In this document: positions 51,555-61,117 of the stretch, piece by piece
How the letters are laid out: each line of letters begins with the position of its first letter
Position numbering within the stretch: position 1 is the first letter of the stretch
Assembly: GCF_001997345.1 (NCBI RefSeq)
Contig: NZ_CP019606.1
Span: forward strand, 1,860,001 to 1,924,000
Reading direction: 5' to 3'
DNA from: Tessaracoccus aquimaris
Lineage (GTDB): Bacteria; Actinomycetota; Actinomycetes; Propionibacteriales; Propionibacteriaceae
Length of the DNA: 64,000 nucleotides
Translations under genes and position numbers: made by a program
Notes under the pieces: generated by a model
What the model saw: only the letters and a program-made list of their open reading frames with translations
The model's database searches: none
Told to the model about the DNA's origin: nothing

Positions 51555-52390
51555 ACCTCGACCTCACCCCCTCCCAGCCGGAGAGCCTCCGATCGCTTCC
51601 CGGGTTGCGCCCCGTGGGCCTCGACGCTGAGGTGCGCCACCTCACCAACCGCTTGGTGCTCGCCCTTGCGGGCGATGACATCTTCACGCTCAGGACGTGG
51701 CAGGAGGGCGACCCCCAGCGCGTCCGGTGGCTCGCGGCGACGTGGCGCGACTCGGGCCCGTACTTCCGTTACCGGGTGCGCACCGTCGCCGGGTTCGCGA
51801 CGATCGGTTCGCTCGGCCTCGAGCGCGGGCTGCGGCTCTCCAGGGCCTTCCTGACGGAGGAGGCCAAGCCGGTCCAGAACGAACCGCAGATCCTGATCGA
51901 CGGCGAGCGGTTCCGGCCCCGGCAGGTCGTCGACCTGCTGCCCTCTGCCGATGCGGCGCGCGACGCCGCGGTCGCCCGGGTCGCCGACGTCCGGGCCATG
52001 TACGGCCGGATGCTGAGCGACGTGGCCTACCGGATCGAGAACTCCGCGCTCTTCGACCATGCGGTGCCGACCACCGACCAGTTCGAGCGGGCGTTGGCCA
52101 TCTGGGCCGACGTCACCGACGCGACGCCTGCACCCGAGGTCGTCCGGTTGGCGGCCGCCGTCAAGGTCACGTTCGACACGGCGCGGGCGCACGCCGAGAC
52201 CACGGGGCTCGGGCACCTGCCGGAGGCCGTGCGGGCTGAGGGGCGAAGGGCCGCGAGCGCGGCCCGCTTGGCATCCAACGCCGGCACCCCCGGCGAGCGG
52301 GACGCGGCCTGGGAGCAGGTCAACCGGATCCTGTCCTCGCTGGCGCTCTACTACCTGCCCGACGTCGCCCGGGGCCAGTTGGGGCGCTGA
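51551..52390 (+). CDS. YRIEN-family member 4, soluble type
   Basis: 279 residues, no membrane helix. The start is GTG at 51551, overlapping the TGA of member 3 (GTGA). The N-terminal domain (LRPVGLDAEVRHLTNRLVLA, LAATWRDSGPYFRYRVRTVA, GFATIGSLGLERGLRLSRAF) is close to member 2, and the core reads MYGRMLSDVAYRIENSALFD, GLGHLPEAVRAEGRRAASAA, ILSSLALYYLPD. Members 1-2 and 3-4 look like a duplicated two-gene unit. It is convergent with the ABC exporter, 4 bp between stops. Confidence 0.8.
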   Translation: MNLDLTPSQPESLRSLPGLRPVGLDAEVRHLTNRLVLALAGDDIFTLRTWQEGDPQRVRWLAATWRDSGPYFRYRVRTVAGFATIGSLGLERGLRLSRAFLTEEAKPVQNEPQILIDGERFRPRQVVDLLPSADAARDAAVARVADVRAMYGRMLSDVAYRIENSALFDHAVPTTDQFERALAIWADVTDATPAPEVVRLAAAVKVTFDTARAHAETTGLGHLPEAVRAEGRRAASAARLASNAGTPGERDAAWEQVNRILSSLALYYLPDVARGQLGR

Positions 52391-52394
52391 GCGC

Positions 52395-54400
52395 TCAGCC
52401 GAGCGGCGGCCAGGACGGGTCCTGCTGCTGGACGACCATCGCGAAGCCCGCCGAGCCCGCGAACACGTCGCGCGATTCGGGGCTTGGTGCCTTGTCGGCG
52501 CGGCGTTCCGGGTAGGCCTTCGGCTCGATGCCCTCGATCTTGGCGGCCTCCATCTGCTGCGCGGCGAGCGAGGCGTAGAGCCCGCCGAGGGCGAGCAGTT
52601 CCTGGTGGGTTCCCGTCTCGACGATCCGCCCGGCCTCCAGCACGTGGATGACGTCGGCGCCGACCACCGTCGAGAGCCGGTGGGCGATCGTCAACGTGGT
52701 GCGGCCCTCCGCGACGTTGTCGAGGGCCTCCTGCACCACCCGCTCCGAGACGGTGTCGAGCGCGCTGGTCGCCTCGTCCAGCAGCAGCACGGGCGGGTCC
52801 TTCAGCAGCACCCGGGCGATCGCGATCCGCTGCTTCTCGCCGCCGGAGAGCCGGTAGCCGCGCTCGCCCACCACCGTCTCGTAGCCGTGCTCGAAGCCGG
52901 TGATGATGTGGTGGATGTTCGCTGCCGTGCATGCCGCCTCGATCTCCGCCTGCGTCGCGTCGGGCTTGGCGTAGAGCAGGTTCTCGCGGATGGTGGCGTG
53001 GAACAGGTAGGTCTCCTGGGACACGATCCCGACGTGGTCGATGATCGACTCCTGCGTGAGCCGCCGCACGTCGGTGCCCGCGAACAGCACCGCCCCCTCG
53101 CTCGCCTCGTACAGGCGGGGCGCCAGGTACAGCACGGTCGACTTGCCCGCGCCGGACGGGCCGACGAACGCGACGTGCTGCCCCGGCTCGGCCGCGAACG
53201 TGACGTCGATCAGCGTCGGGCGCGTCTCCGGGGCGGCGTCCGGATAGCGGAAGCAGACGTCGCGGAACTCCACGCGCCCCATCGGCCCGGGCCCCTGCGT
53301 CACATCGATCGCGTCTGGCGCGTCCGCGATCGCCGGGGTCATGTCGAGGTACTCGAAGATGCGGGCGAAGATTGCCCCCGAGGTCTGTAGGTCGAGCGCG
53401 ACGCGCATCAGGCCCATCAGCGGCTGGAGCAGCCGGGCCTGCACCGTCGTGAAGGCGACGATGGTGCCGGCGGTGATGGTGCCGAGGCCGCCCTCGATCA
53501 GATAGCCGGCGACCAGGTAGATGACTGCGGGGATGCTGGCCATGATGACCTGCACCACCGCGAAGAAGCCCTGGCCGCTCATCGCCCGCTTGACCTGCAG
53601 CGCGATCTGGTTGCCGTTCTCCTTCTGGTACCTGGCCGACTCGGTGCGCTGCCTGTTGAACGCCTTCGACAGCAGGATGCCCGACACGCTGAGGGTCTCC
53701 TGCGTGATCGACGTCAGTTCCGAAAGCGACTCCTGCGTCTGGGCGGCGATCTTCGCGCGGACCTGGCCGACGCGGCGCTGGATGAACACCAGGATCGGCA
53801 TCAGCACCACGGCGATCAGGGTGAGGCGCCAGTCGATCAGGACCATGGCGACCAGCGCGGAGGCGACCGTGACGACGTTGCCGAGGATGCTGGTGACGGT
53901 GTTGGTCAGCACCCCTGACACGGCTCCGACGTCGTTCTGGAGGCGCGACTGGATGACGCCGGTCTTGGTGCGGGTGAAGAAGCCAAGTTCCATGGCCTGC
54001 AGGTGCTCAAACAGCCTCACCCTCAGGTCGCCCGTGACGCGGTTGCCGACGGAACTGGTCAGCCAGGTCTGCACCACCCGAGCGCTGACGACGTCAGGTA
54101 CAGGCCGATCATGATCGCCACCAACCTGCCGAGCAGGCCGAGGTTCGGACCGCCCGAGGCAGGGAACAGGGCGTCGTCGAAGACGCGCTGCACGATCAGC
54201 GGCGGGATGACGGCGAGCGCCGCGCCGACGATCACGATCAGCCCGGTGACGACGATCTTGCCGAGATAGGGCCGGAAGAGGGCGACGATGCGCCCCCGCA
54301 GGTTGGCGATCCGTGGTGCCTCAGCGTTGATCTTGCGCTGGGCGTCCTCGTCGACGCCCCTGAACCCGTGGCCTCCGCCACCCATCCTGCCAACCGACAT
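52395..54400 (-). CDS. ABC exporter, fused permease-ATPase, one frameshift
   Basis: About 668 residues after repair. The N-terminus (MSVGRMGGGGHGFRGVDEDA, LFRPYLGKIVVTGLIVIVGA) lies in one frame up to SSALG; the rest is in another. Adding one G to the run at plus 54077-54079 joins them as SSALGVVQTWLTSSVGNRV. Six helices precede the ATPase: Walker A GPSGAGKST, signature LSGGEKQR, Walker B VLLLDEATSAL, and H-loop TIAHRLST. It is a half-transporter of the MsbA/MDR type working as a dimer; the substrate is unknown. Confidence 0.88.
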
Positions 54401-54407
54401 GAGCCTC

Positions 54408-54454
54408 ACCCTAGTGCCGTGCAGGCGGCGTGGGGTCGCCGCGGCGGGTAGCGT
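54408..54454. promoter_or_regulatory. Divergent -10 boxes, ABC exporter and GST
   Basis: TAGGGT on the reverse strand (plus 54408-54413) ends 7 nt before the exporter ATG, and TAGCGT (54449-54454) ends 6 nt before the ATG at 54461. Both fit leaderless starts. Confidence 0.5.
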
Positions 54455-54460
54455 GGCGAC

Positions 54461-55417
54461 ATGAGCGATTCCGAAGAACATGGCAAGGGCGGCATCTACT
54501 CCGTCAAGGGCCAGGAGTACAACCGCGACTCCCGCTATATCGAGACCCGCATCGTCAAGGACCCAGATCCGGAGAGCGGCGACTACCCGGTCGAGCCGGG
54601 CCGCTACCGGATGATCGCCGCATATGCCTGCCCCTGGGCGAACCGCGCCATCATCGACCGCGACCTCCTGGGGTTGCAGGACGTCATCTCGATGGGCAAC
54701 CCCGGCCCGACGCACGACGCAGACTCGTGGACGTTCGACCTCGACCCAGGCGGCGTCGACCCGGTGCTCGGCATCCCCAAGCTGAAGGATGCCTACCTCA
54801 AGCGCGACCCCGACTACCCGCGCGGCATCACGGTGCCCGCGCTGGTCGACGAGCGCACCGGCGAGGTCGTCACCAACGACTTCCCGCAGATCACCAAGGA
54901 CCTCTTCCACGAGTGGAAGGACTTCCACAAGGAGGGCGCGCCCGACCTGTGGCCGGCGGACAAGCTCGAGGAGATGGAGGCGGTGATGAAGCGGATCTAC
55001 ACCGAGGTCAACAACGGCGTGTACCGGTGCGGCTTCGCCGGCTCCCAGGAGTCCTACGACGCGGGCTACGACCGGCTGTTCACGGCGCTCGACTGGCTCG
55101 AGGAGCGCCTCGACGGCAACCGCTTCCTGATGGGCGATGCCATCACGGAGGCCGACGTGCGGCTGTTCACGACGCTGGTGCGCTTCGACCCCGTCTACCA
55201 CGGCCACTTCAAGTGCAACAGGAACAAGCTGACGGAGATGCCCAACCTGTGGGGCTACGCCCGTGACCTGTTCCAGACGCCCGGCTTCGGCAACAACGTC
55301 AACTTCGAGCAGATCAAGGACCACTACTACAAGGTCCACACCGACCTGAACCCGCTCGGGATCGTGCCGAAGGGACCCGACCTGAGCGGCTGGACGACGC
55401 CGTCGGGCAGGGGCTGA
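54461..55417 (+). CDS. Glutathionyl-hydroquinone reductase-like (Xi-class GST)
   Basis: 318 residues. It matches the YqjG/ECM4 family: N-terminal GGIYSVKGQEYNRDSRYIET, catalytic Cys57 in AAYACPWANR, and the C-terminal GST helical domain (EERLDGNRFLMGDAITEADV, VRFDPVYHGHFKCN). The family reduces glutathionyl-hydroquinones; actinobacteria mostly use mycothiol, so the natural thiol here is open. It stands between the exporter and family member 5. Confidence 0.9.
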   Translation: MSDSEEHGKGGIYSVKGQEYNRDSRYIETRIVKDPDPESGDYPVEPGRYRMIAAYACPWANRAIIDRDLLGLQDVISMGNPGPTHDADSWTFDLDPGGVDPVLGIPKLKDAYLKRDPDYPRGITVPALVDERTGEVVTNDFPQITKDLFHEWKDFHKEGAPDLWPADKLEEMEAVMKRIYTEVNNGVYRCGFAGSQESYDAGYDRLFTALDWLEERLDGNRFLMGDAITEADVRLFTTLVRFDPVYHGHFKCNRNKLTEMPNLWGYARDLFQTPGFGNNVNFEQIKDHYYKVHTDLNPLGIVPKGPDLSGWTTPSGRG

Positions 55418-55430
55418 GACCCCACCGTCG

Positions 55431-55436
55431 TATCCT
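55431..55436 (+). promoter_or_regulatory. -10 box for family member 5
   Basis: TATCCT ends 7 nt before the ATG at 55444, consistent with a leaderless transcript carrying members 5 and 6. Confidence 0.45.
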
Positions 55437-55443
55437 TTCCGCG

Positions 55444-56466
55444 ATGCCGACGCCAGCCCCACCCCCGCTCAGCCTTGCCCCCGTCCGGTTCCAGACGCCG
55501 CTGTCGGGGCTCGACTCGCCCGTCGTCCTGGAGTCGGAGGACGGCAGCGTGACGGTGCTCGAACTGCTCGCCCGCGACGAGGCCACCACCAAGGTGCGCC
55601 TCAGCCGCGGCGACCGGGTCGACCCGACCTATGTGCAGGCGGCGCCCCTTGACCTGGAGTTGGGCGACTTCGCCCTGACGCACCTGAAGTCGCGGCCCGT
55701 TCGGGCCTACGCGCTGCCGCGCGGCTCGACGCAGACCAGGCACCTGCTGCGCGTGATGGCGCTGACGGCGCTTGTCGGGCTGGTCGCGCTCGGCCTGGTC
55801 ACGCTGGTGCTGGTCAGCGGGCTGCCCGACACGGCGAAGGCACTCCTCGTCGTGGCGCTGGTCACGGCGGCGGTCGCGGGCCCCATCGTCCGGGCGCGGC
55901 TGCGCCCCTCGGTGAGGCTGTCCTACCGCACGGCCCAGGGCGTCTACCCGCTCGACGCGCTACTCAGCGCCCGCCCCGCCGCGGTCGCGGCGGCCGCGAG
56001 CGTGGACGCCGTCAAGGAGGAGTACGGGGCGCTGCTGTCCGACATCTGCTACCGGATCGAGCACCCGGCGCTGTTCGACCCGGCCGACGCGGCAGCCAAG
56101 CGGCTCACCCTGGCGCTGATCAGGTGGGACGGGCGAGGCGAGGACCTCGACGCGTCGGAGATCGGTGCGCTGGCCGGCGAGGTGCGGGTCGCGTTCGACA
56201 CCGCGAGGGCCAACGCGGAGACGATCGGCATGCGGCACCTGCCGGAGGCCGCGGTCCCCGATGCGCAGCGCGCGCTGAAGGCGGCCCGCCTCGCCACATC
56301 GACGAGGTCCCCCGCGGAGCGCAGCACCGCACTGCGGCAGGTCGCCGCCATCCTGTCCGACCTGGCGCTGTATTACCTCCCAAGCCCCAAGGAGGCCGCC
56401 CAGATGGTCGAGGGGCGCCGGATCCTCGCGCTGCCCGGGCGCCTGTCGCAGGAGGAGCGGCGATGA
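55444..56466 (+). CDS. YRIEN-family member 5, membrane type
   Basis: 340 residues. The N-terminal ~95 residues are a divergent beta-rich domain (LDSPVVLESEDGSVTVLELL). Two membrane helices follow (about 103-120, MALTALVGLVALGLVTLVLV; about 130-147, KALLVVALVTAAVAGPIV). The core is YGALLSDICYRIEHPALFDP, TIGMRHLPEAAVPDAQRALK, ILSDLALYYLPS, with H in place of N in the motif. The tail is longer than in other members (ILALPGRLSQEERR). Its TGA overlaps the ATG of member 6 by 4 bp (ATGA at 56463), so two membrane-type members are coupled here. Confidence 0.78.
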   Translation: MPTPAPPPLSLAPVRFQTPLSGLDSPVVLESEDGSVTVLELLARDEATTKVRLSRGDRVDPTYVQAAPLDLELGDFALTHLKSRPVRAYALPRGSTQTRHLLRVMALTALVGLVALGLVTLVLVSGLPDTAKALLVVALVTAAVAGPIVRARLRPSVRLSYRTAQGVYPLDALLSARPAAVAAAASVDAVKEEYGALLSDICYRIEHPALFDPADAAAKRLTLALIRWDGRGEDLDASEIGALAGEVRVAFDTARANAETIGMRHLPEAAVPDAQRALKAARLATSTRSPAERSTALRQVAAILSDLALYYLPSPKEAAQMVEGRRILALPGRLSQEERR

Positions 56467-57491
56467 CCAGGTTCTTCGCGACGATGCCAGCCACGGTGCA
56501 GGCCCGCGCGGTGGCGGGAATGTCGCTGCTCGCGATCCCCGAGGATCGGCCGCCGATCGTGTTGTCGCTCACGGTGTTCGACGGGAGCACCAGCACCGTG
56601 CGCCTGGCCCCCGTCAGCAACCTCGACAGCGTCCGCACCTTCACCATCGACGACGGACAACTCACCGAACGGCTGAGCAAGAGGCTCGGCGAAGTGCGCA
56701 ACGACTTCATCATCCTGCCGCCCGTCGAATGGGCGAAGTCCGGGCACGGACTTGCCGCGCGAGGGCCCATCACCGCGGTCGTCGCGCTCCTGGTGATCAC
56801 CCTTGCACTGCTCACCGGGGTGACGGTGATCGCGGCGCTCGCGATCCCGCTCGCAGCGGTGGCGGGCGCCCTCACCTGGCACCTGCTGCGTCGCAGGCAG
56901 CCGACACGGATCCTCACCGCGGGCGACCTGAGGATCGACGGGAGCAACGTCGTCGAGTACGCCACCGCCCGCAGCCTGGGCGAGCGACCTGACGCGCGCA
57001 CCGAGACCCAGCGCCGGGAGGCGATCGCGGCGCGGATCGACGCGGTGCGCACCGGCTACGTCGACCTGCGCGACGACATCGTCTACCGGATCGAGAATCC
57101 GGCCCTCTTCGACGCGGCCTCCCCCGCCACGAGCGCCTTCGAGGTGACGCTGGTGCGATCCGACGTCGACCCCGGCTCTCTCACGATCGACGAGTACGAC
57201 ACTCTTGCCGCCGACCTGGAGATCGCGTTCGCCGTCGCACGGGACAACGCGGAGACCCTCGGGATGGCGCACCTGCCGCTGGGCGCCGTCGAGGATGCGC
57301 GGCGCGCGTCGAAGGCGGCACGCCTGGCGCGTCGCGCCACGTCGGACGGTGAGCGCGAGGCCGCGCTCGCCCAGGTCGTCAGGATCCTCGAGTCGCTGGC
57401 GCTGCACTACCTGCCAGCGCCCGCGACCGCTCGCCGCCAGTTGACGACGGGCCCTGCTCAGTCGAGCGAGACGGCAGCCTCCGACGTGTAG
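56463..57491 (+). CDS. YRIEN-family member 6, membrane type
   Basis: 342 residues. The N-terminal domain (SLLAIPEDRPPIVLSLTVFD) is followed by two membrane helices (about 100-117 and 119-138, ITAVVALLVITLALLTGVTV and IAALAIPLAAVAGALTWHLL), a linker, and the core YVDLRDDIVYRIENPALFDA, TLGMAHLPLGAVEDARRASK, ILESLALHYLPA. The last ~12 codons overlap the convergent encapsulin gene by 34 bp. A longer open frame upstream overlaps member 5 and is not used. Confidence 0.78.
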   Translation: MTRFFATMPATVQARAVAGMSLLAIPEDRPPIVLSLTVFDGSTSTVRLAPVSNLDSVRTFTIDDGQLTERLSKRLGEVRNDFIILPPVEWAKSGHGLAARGPITAVVALLVITLALLTGVTVIAALAIPLAAVAGALTWHLLRRRQPTRILTAGDLRIDGSNVVEYATARSLGERPDARTETQRREAIAARIDAVRTGYVDLRDDIVYRIENPALFDAASPATSAFEVTLVRSDVDPGSLTIDEYDTLAADLEIAFAVARDNAETLGMAHLPLGAVEDARRASKAARLARRATSDGEREAALAQVVRILESLALHYLPAPATARRQLTTGPAQSSETAASDV

Positions 57492-58252
57492 TCGAGGAAG
57501 GTGAAGGTCTCCTGCAGGTACAGCGTCACCGACGCGAGGTCGTGGGTGATGTAGCCGATCTCCACGTCGCTGCCGAGTTGCAGGTCGAAGTCGCCGCCGC
57601 GGGTGGTCAGCACGAACGCCCCGTCGATCGCCGGCGCCCAGATGATGGACCCGTCGACGAGCCGCTGGATGTGCTCCAGGATCGGGTACCCGTGATCGGA
57701 GGTCTCCGCGACCAGCGTGTAGACGTCGGCCGACAGCAGCACGCTGTAGGGGCCTTGGACGCCCGCGAGCCGCAGTTCGGTGATGGCGCGCGCGATCACG
57801 TCCGGGATGTCGATGGCCTCCTTCGGCAGCTTCAAGGGCGTGTTCGAGCAGCTCGCCCGGATGCCTTCGATGCCTGCCGACTCGTAGCCCTCGAAGATGG
57901 CGCGGTCCTCAGCGAAGGCCAGCTTCTTCGCGGCCTCCTTGACCGGGTCCCAGTCGGAGTCCTGGCCGCCGCGCTCGCAGTTGTCGATGTCCTCGCGGGT
58001 AACGGTGAACGGCACCCGCAGCCGCACCATGGGCTGCGTGACGCGCAGGTTCGCCTCGATGCCGTCCGAGGGCGGATCGGTGGGGTTCAGGTGGCCGGTG
58101 TTGGTCGAGGCCGTCTCCGGGCCGAATGGGCCGTTGACGTCGACGACGCGGCGCCCCGCGATGTGCCGCTTGAAGGTGCGCGCGGCCTCCTCCTCGATCT
58201 GCGCCCATGCGGACGAGGTGACGGGAGCGAGCTCGCGGTACAGGTTGTTCAT
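57458..58252 (-). CDS. Family 1 encapsulin shell protein
   Basis: 264 residues, the usual length of family 1 encapsulins (linocin M18-like, HK97 fold). Visible parts are MNNLYRELAPVTSSAWAQIE, the E-loop region around GPFGPETASTNTGHLNPT, and the C-terminal LASVTLYLQETFTFLDY. Sixty or 180 copies form a protein nanocompartment. The ATG overlaps the DyP stop by 1 nt, so cargo and shell are one operon. The C-terminus overlaps member 6. Confidence 0.95.
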   Translation of the reverse strand: MNNLYRELAPVTSSAWAQIEEEAARTFKRHIAGRRVVDVNGPFGPETASTNTGHLNPTDPPSDGIEANLRVTQPMVRLRVPFTVTREDIDNCERGGQDSDWDPVKEAAKKLAFAEDRAIFEGYESAGIEGIRASCSNTPLKLPKEAIDIPDVIARAITELRLAGVQGPYSVLLSADVYTLVAETSDHGYPILEHIQRLVDGSIIWAPAIDGAFVLTTRGGDFDLQLGSDVEIGYITHDLASVTLYLQETFTFLDYTSEAAVSLD

Positions 58253-59280
58253 CAGTTCATTCCTTTCAGGCTGCCGATCGTGAGCGCCCCGTCGCCGGTT
58301 GCGGCAGGCGCGGTGGGGGTGGGTTCATCTGCGATGGTGACGCTCGGCCCGACGAACGGGAAGGGGTCGTCGAGGAACTCGTCGGTGGGGGTGAAGAACA
58401 GGCAGCCGGTCTCGGCCGTCGAGAAGTCGAGGAGCCGGTCGGTGTTGCCCGGCGGTTCGCCGATGAACATCCTCTCCAGCATGGTCTCGGTGACCTCGGG
58501 GGTCCGCGAGTAGCCGATGAAGAAGGTGCCGTACTCGCCCTTGCCGAGCTCGCCGAATGGCATGTTGAGGCGAACGATCTGCTGCTGCTCCCCCGCGGCG
58601 TCCTCGACGGTGTTGACGACGATGTGCGCGTCGACCGGCTTCTGGTCGTCCGGCAGTTCGATGTTGTCGGTCTTCCTCCGACCGATCACCAACTCCTGCT
58701 GCTCGACGGTGAGCGCGTTCCAGGCCGACATGTCGTGCACATACTTCTGGATGATCACGTAGTTGCCGCCCGCGAACCGTTGATCCTCGTCGCCGACGGT
58801 CGTCCACCGGTCGGCGGCGGCGCCGCTCGGGTTCTCGGAACCGTCGACGAAGCCGAGGAGGTCCCTGCTGTCGAAGAAGCGGAACCCGTGCACCTCGTCC
58901 ACGACCGTGAGGGTGCCCTGGAAGCTGTCCAGGATCCTGCCCGCCAACTCGAAGCACATGTCGAGGGTCCCCGCCCGCAGGTGCAGCAGGAAGTCGCCCG
59001 GAGTTGAGGGCGCCTGGTGGACGCCGCCGTCGAGGGCGATGAACGGGTGCAGGCCGGCGGGCCGGGGGCCTGCGAAGAGCCGGTCCCACGCGTCGGAGCC
59101 GATGCCCACCCGAAGGATCAGGTCGCGCGACGGGGCGCGGAAGCTGACCGAGCGGTGCAGCCCCGTCAGGTTGGCGATGGCGTCATAGGCCGCCTCTTCC
59201 CCACCCTCGTTCAGGGTCGCCGTGATGAACATGGCCGCCTGCGATAGCGTCCACTCTTCTGCCTGGGGAGTCGTTGCCAC
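58252..59280 (-). CDS. DyP-type peroxidase, encapsulin cargo
   Basis: 342 residues. It is a heme peroxidase of the dye-decolorising family: catalytic D146 in GFVDGSENP, proximal heme ligand H219 in PVDAHIVVN, distal R237 in IVRLNMPFG. The C-terminus has a Pro/Ala/Thr linker (about 318-329) and the tag DGALTIGSLKGMN (330-342), the known signal that docks cargo inside encapsulin shells. It starts with GTG at 59280; the frame is open upstream but TAGGGT 7 nt before this GTG fits a leaderless start. It should protect against peroxide inside the compartment. Confidence 0.95.
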   Translation of the reverse strand: MATTPQAEEWTLSQAAMFITATLNEGGEEAAYDAIANLTGLHRSVSFRAPSRDLILRVGIGSDAWDRLFAGPRPAGLHPFIALDGGVHQAPSTPGDFLLHLRAGTLDMCFELAGRILDSFQGTLTVVDEVHGFRFFDSRDLLGFVDGSENPSGAAADRWTTVGDEDQRFAGGNYVIIQKYVHDMSAWNALTVEQQELVIGRRKTDNIELPDDQKPVDAHIVVNTVEDAAGEQQQIVRLNMPFGELGKGEYGTFFIGYSRTPEVTETMLERMFIGEPPGNTDRLLDFSTAETGCLFFTPTDEFLDDPFPFVGPSVTIADEPTPTAPAATGDGALTIGSLKGMN

Positions 59281-59287
59281 GTCTCCC

Positions 59288-59392
59288 ACCCTAACGCGCT
59301 CCCGGCTGGTGCGCCTCGCAACCCTGACAACCTGCGAAACTCGGGGAGTCCGGGGTCGAAAGCGCCCGTGCGCGCCCGCCCGTCGATAGGCT
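59288..59392. promoter_or_regulatory. Divergent -10 boxes, DyP and malic enzyme
   Basis: TAGGGT on the reverse strand (plus 59288-59293) ends 7 nt before the DyP GTG; TAGGCT (59387-59392) ends 6 nt before the malic-enzyme ATG. The 118-bp gap holds nothing else I can identify. Confidence 0.5.
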
Positions 59393-59398
59393 GGCGCC

Positions 59399-61117
59399 AT
59401 GCCCAAGCGCCAGTACGAGGTTCTTCCCGGCGGACACGGTTCGCGGGTCAAGATCAACGCAAGGGGGCGCGCGGTGTTGCGCAATCCCCGCATCAACCGA
59501 GGCACCGCCTTCACCCTCGAGGAGCGACAGAAGCTCGAACTCGTGGGCCTGCTTCCCACCAACGTGACCCCGCTCGAGGCCCAGTTGCGCCGGGCCTACG
59601 AGAGGTTCCGGCTCGCTGAGACCTCGCTGGAGCGGTTCGCCTACCTGCAGGCGCTCCGGGAGCGCAACACCATCCTCTTCTACCGGCTGCTCAGCGACCA
59701 CCTCGCGGAGATGATGCCGATCGTCTACACCCCGACGATCGGCGAGGCGATCAAGGGCTTCTCGCTCTGGTACCAGGCTGTCAACGGGATCTTCCTTTCT
59801 GTGGATCAGCCGGACTCCATCGAGGAGTCGCTGCAGAACTGCGGCCTGGACCCGAACGAGATCGATCTGCTGATCGTCACCGACTCGGAGGGGATCCTCG
59901 GGATCGGCGACCAGGGGGTCGGCGGCATCCAGATCTGCACGGGCAAGAAGTCCGTCTATACGGCGGCGGCGGGGATCGACCCCGACCGGATCCTGCCGAT
60001 CGTGCTCGACGTCGGCACCGACAACCTGCGCCTCCTCAACGACGAGTTGTACATGGGTGAGCGACACGGCCGCGTCCGGGGTGAACGCTACGACCAGTTC
60101 GTCGACCACTTCGTGCGGACCGCCGTCAAGGTGTTCCCGCACGCGATGCTGCACTGGGAGGACTTCGGGGCAAACAACGCGCACCGACTCCTGCAGAAGT
60201 ACCGCGGCGAGATCTGCACCTTCAACGACGACATCCAGGGCACCGCGGCCGTGGTGGCGAGCGCGATCCTCGCCGGTGTGAAGGCCAAGCACGAACGGCT
60301 CGCCGACCAGAGCTTCGTGATCCACGGCGGTGGCACCGCGGGAGTCGGGATCGCCGACCTGCTGATCGACCTCATGGCGAAGGAGGGCCTGACCCGGGAT
60401 GAGGCCCGCGCCCGGTTCTGGGTGACGAGCAGCCGAGGGCTGGTCACCGACGACGCCACCCAGAAGTTCCGCGACTTCCAGCGGCCCTATGCCCGCGGCA
60501 TCGGCGAACTGGCCGACTGGGAGGTCGACCGGCCCGGGCACTACATGCTCGCCGACATCGTGCGCAACGTGCACCCGACGGTCCTGGTCGGCACCTCCGG
60601 GCAGCCGGGCTCGTTCACCGAGGCCATCGTCAAGGACATGGGCTCGCACGTCGCCAGGCCGCTGATCCTGCCGCTGTCGAACCCGACGTCGCTGGCGGAG
60701 GCGGTCCCGTCCGACCTGATCGCCTGGACCGATGGCAGGGCCATGATCGCCACCGGCTCACCGTTCGCCCCGGTCAGCTACCACGGCGTTGCCTACACGA
60801 TCGCCCAGGCCAACAACGCCCTCGTGTTCCCGGGCATCGGCCTTGGGGTCGGGCTGTGTCGTGCGAGCCGCGTCACCGACGCGATGATCGCCGCCTCAGC
60901 CGAGGCCGTCGCCGCGCTGTCGCTGGTGCAGAAGCCTGGCGACTCGCTGCTGCCGAGCGTCGAGGACCTGCGCCGGGTGTCGGGGACCGTCGCGCTGAGG
61001 GTCGCGGCGGCGGCGGAGGCCGACGGCGTGGCGGCGCGACCGCTGACCAACCCGGTCGACCAGATGTTCGACGCGATGTGGATCGCGGCCTACCCCGAAC
61101 TGATCTTCGAGGACTGA
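59399..61117 (+). CDS. NAD-dependent malic enzyme
   Basis: 572 residues, the size of the large SfcA/MaeA type. It decarboxylates malate to pyruvate. Family motifs are NRGTAFTLEERQKLELVGLL, the malate-site tyrosine in PIVYTPTIGEA, metal-binding HWEDFG and CTFNDDIQGTAAV, the nucleotide fold FVIHGGGTAGVGIADLL, and PLSNPTSLAEAVPSDL. Family member 7 begins directly after its stop (GTG at 61118), so they are probably co-transcribed. Confidence 0.95.
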   Translation: MPKRQYEVLPGGHGSRVKINARGRAVLRNPRINRGTAFTLEERQKLELVGLLPTNVTPLEAQLRRAYERFRLAETSLERFAYLQALRERNTILFYRLLSDHLAEMMPIVYTPTIGEAIKGFSLWYQAVNGIFLSVDQPDSIEESLQNCGLDPNEIDLLIVTDSEGILGIGDQGVGGIQICTGKKSVYTAAAGIDPDRILPIVLDVGTDNLRLLNDELYMGERHGRVRGERYDQFVDHFVRTAVKVFPHAMLHWEDFGANNAHRLLQKYRGEICTFNDDIQGTAAVVASAILAGVKAKHERLADQSFVIHGGGTAGVGIADLLIDLMAKEGLTRDEARARFWVTSSRGLVTDDATQKFRDFQRPYARGIGELADWEVDRPGHYMLADIVRNVHPTVLVGTSGQPGSFTEAIVKDMGSHVARPLILPLSNPTSLAEAVPSDLIAWTDGRAMIATGSPFAPVSYHGVAYTIAQANNALVFPGIGLGVGLCRASRVTDAMIAASAEAVAALSLVQKPGDSLLPSVEDLRRVSGTVALRVAAAAEADGVAARPLTNPVDQMFDAMWIAAYPELIFED

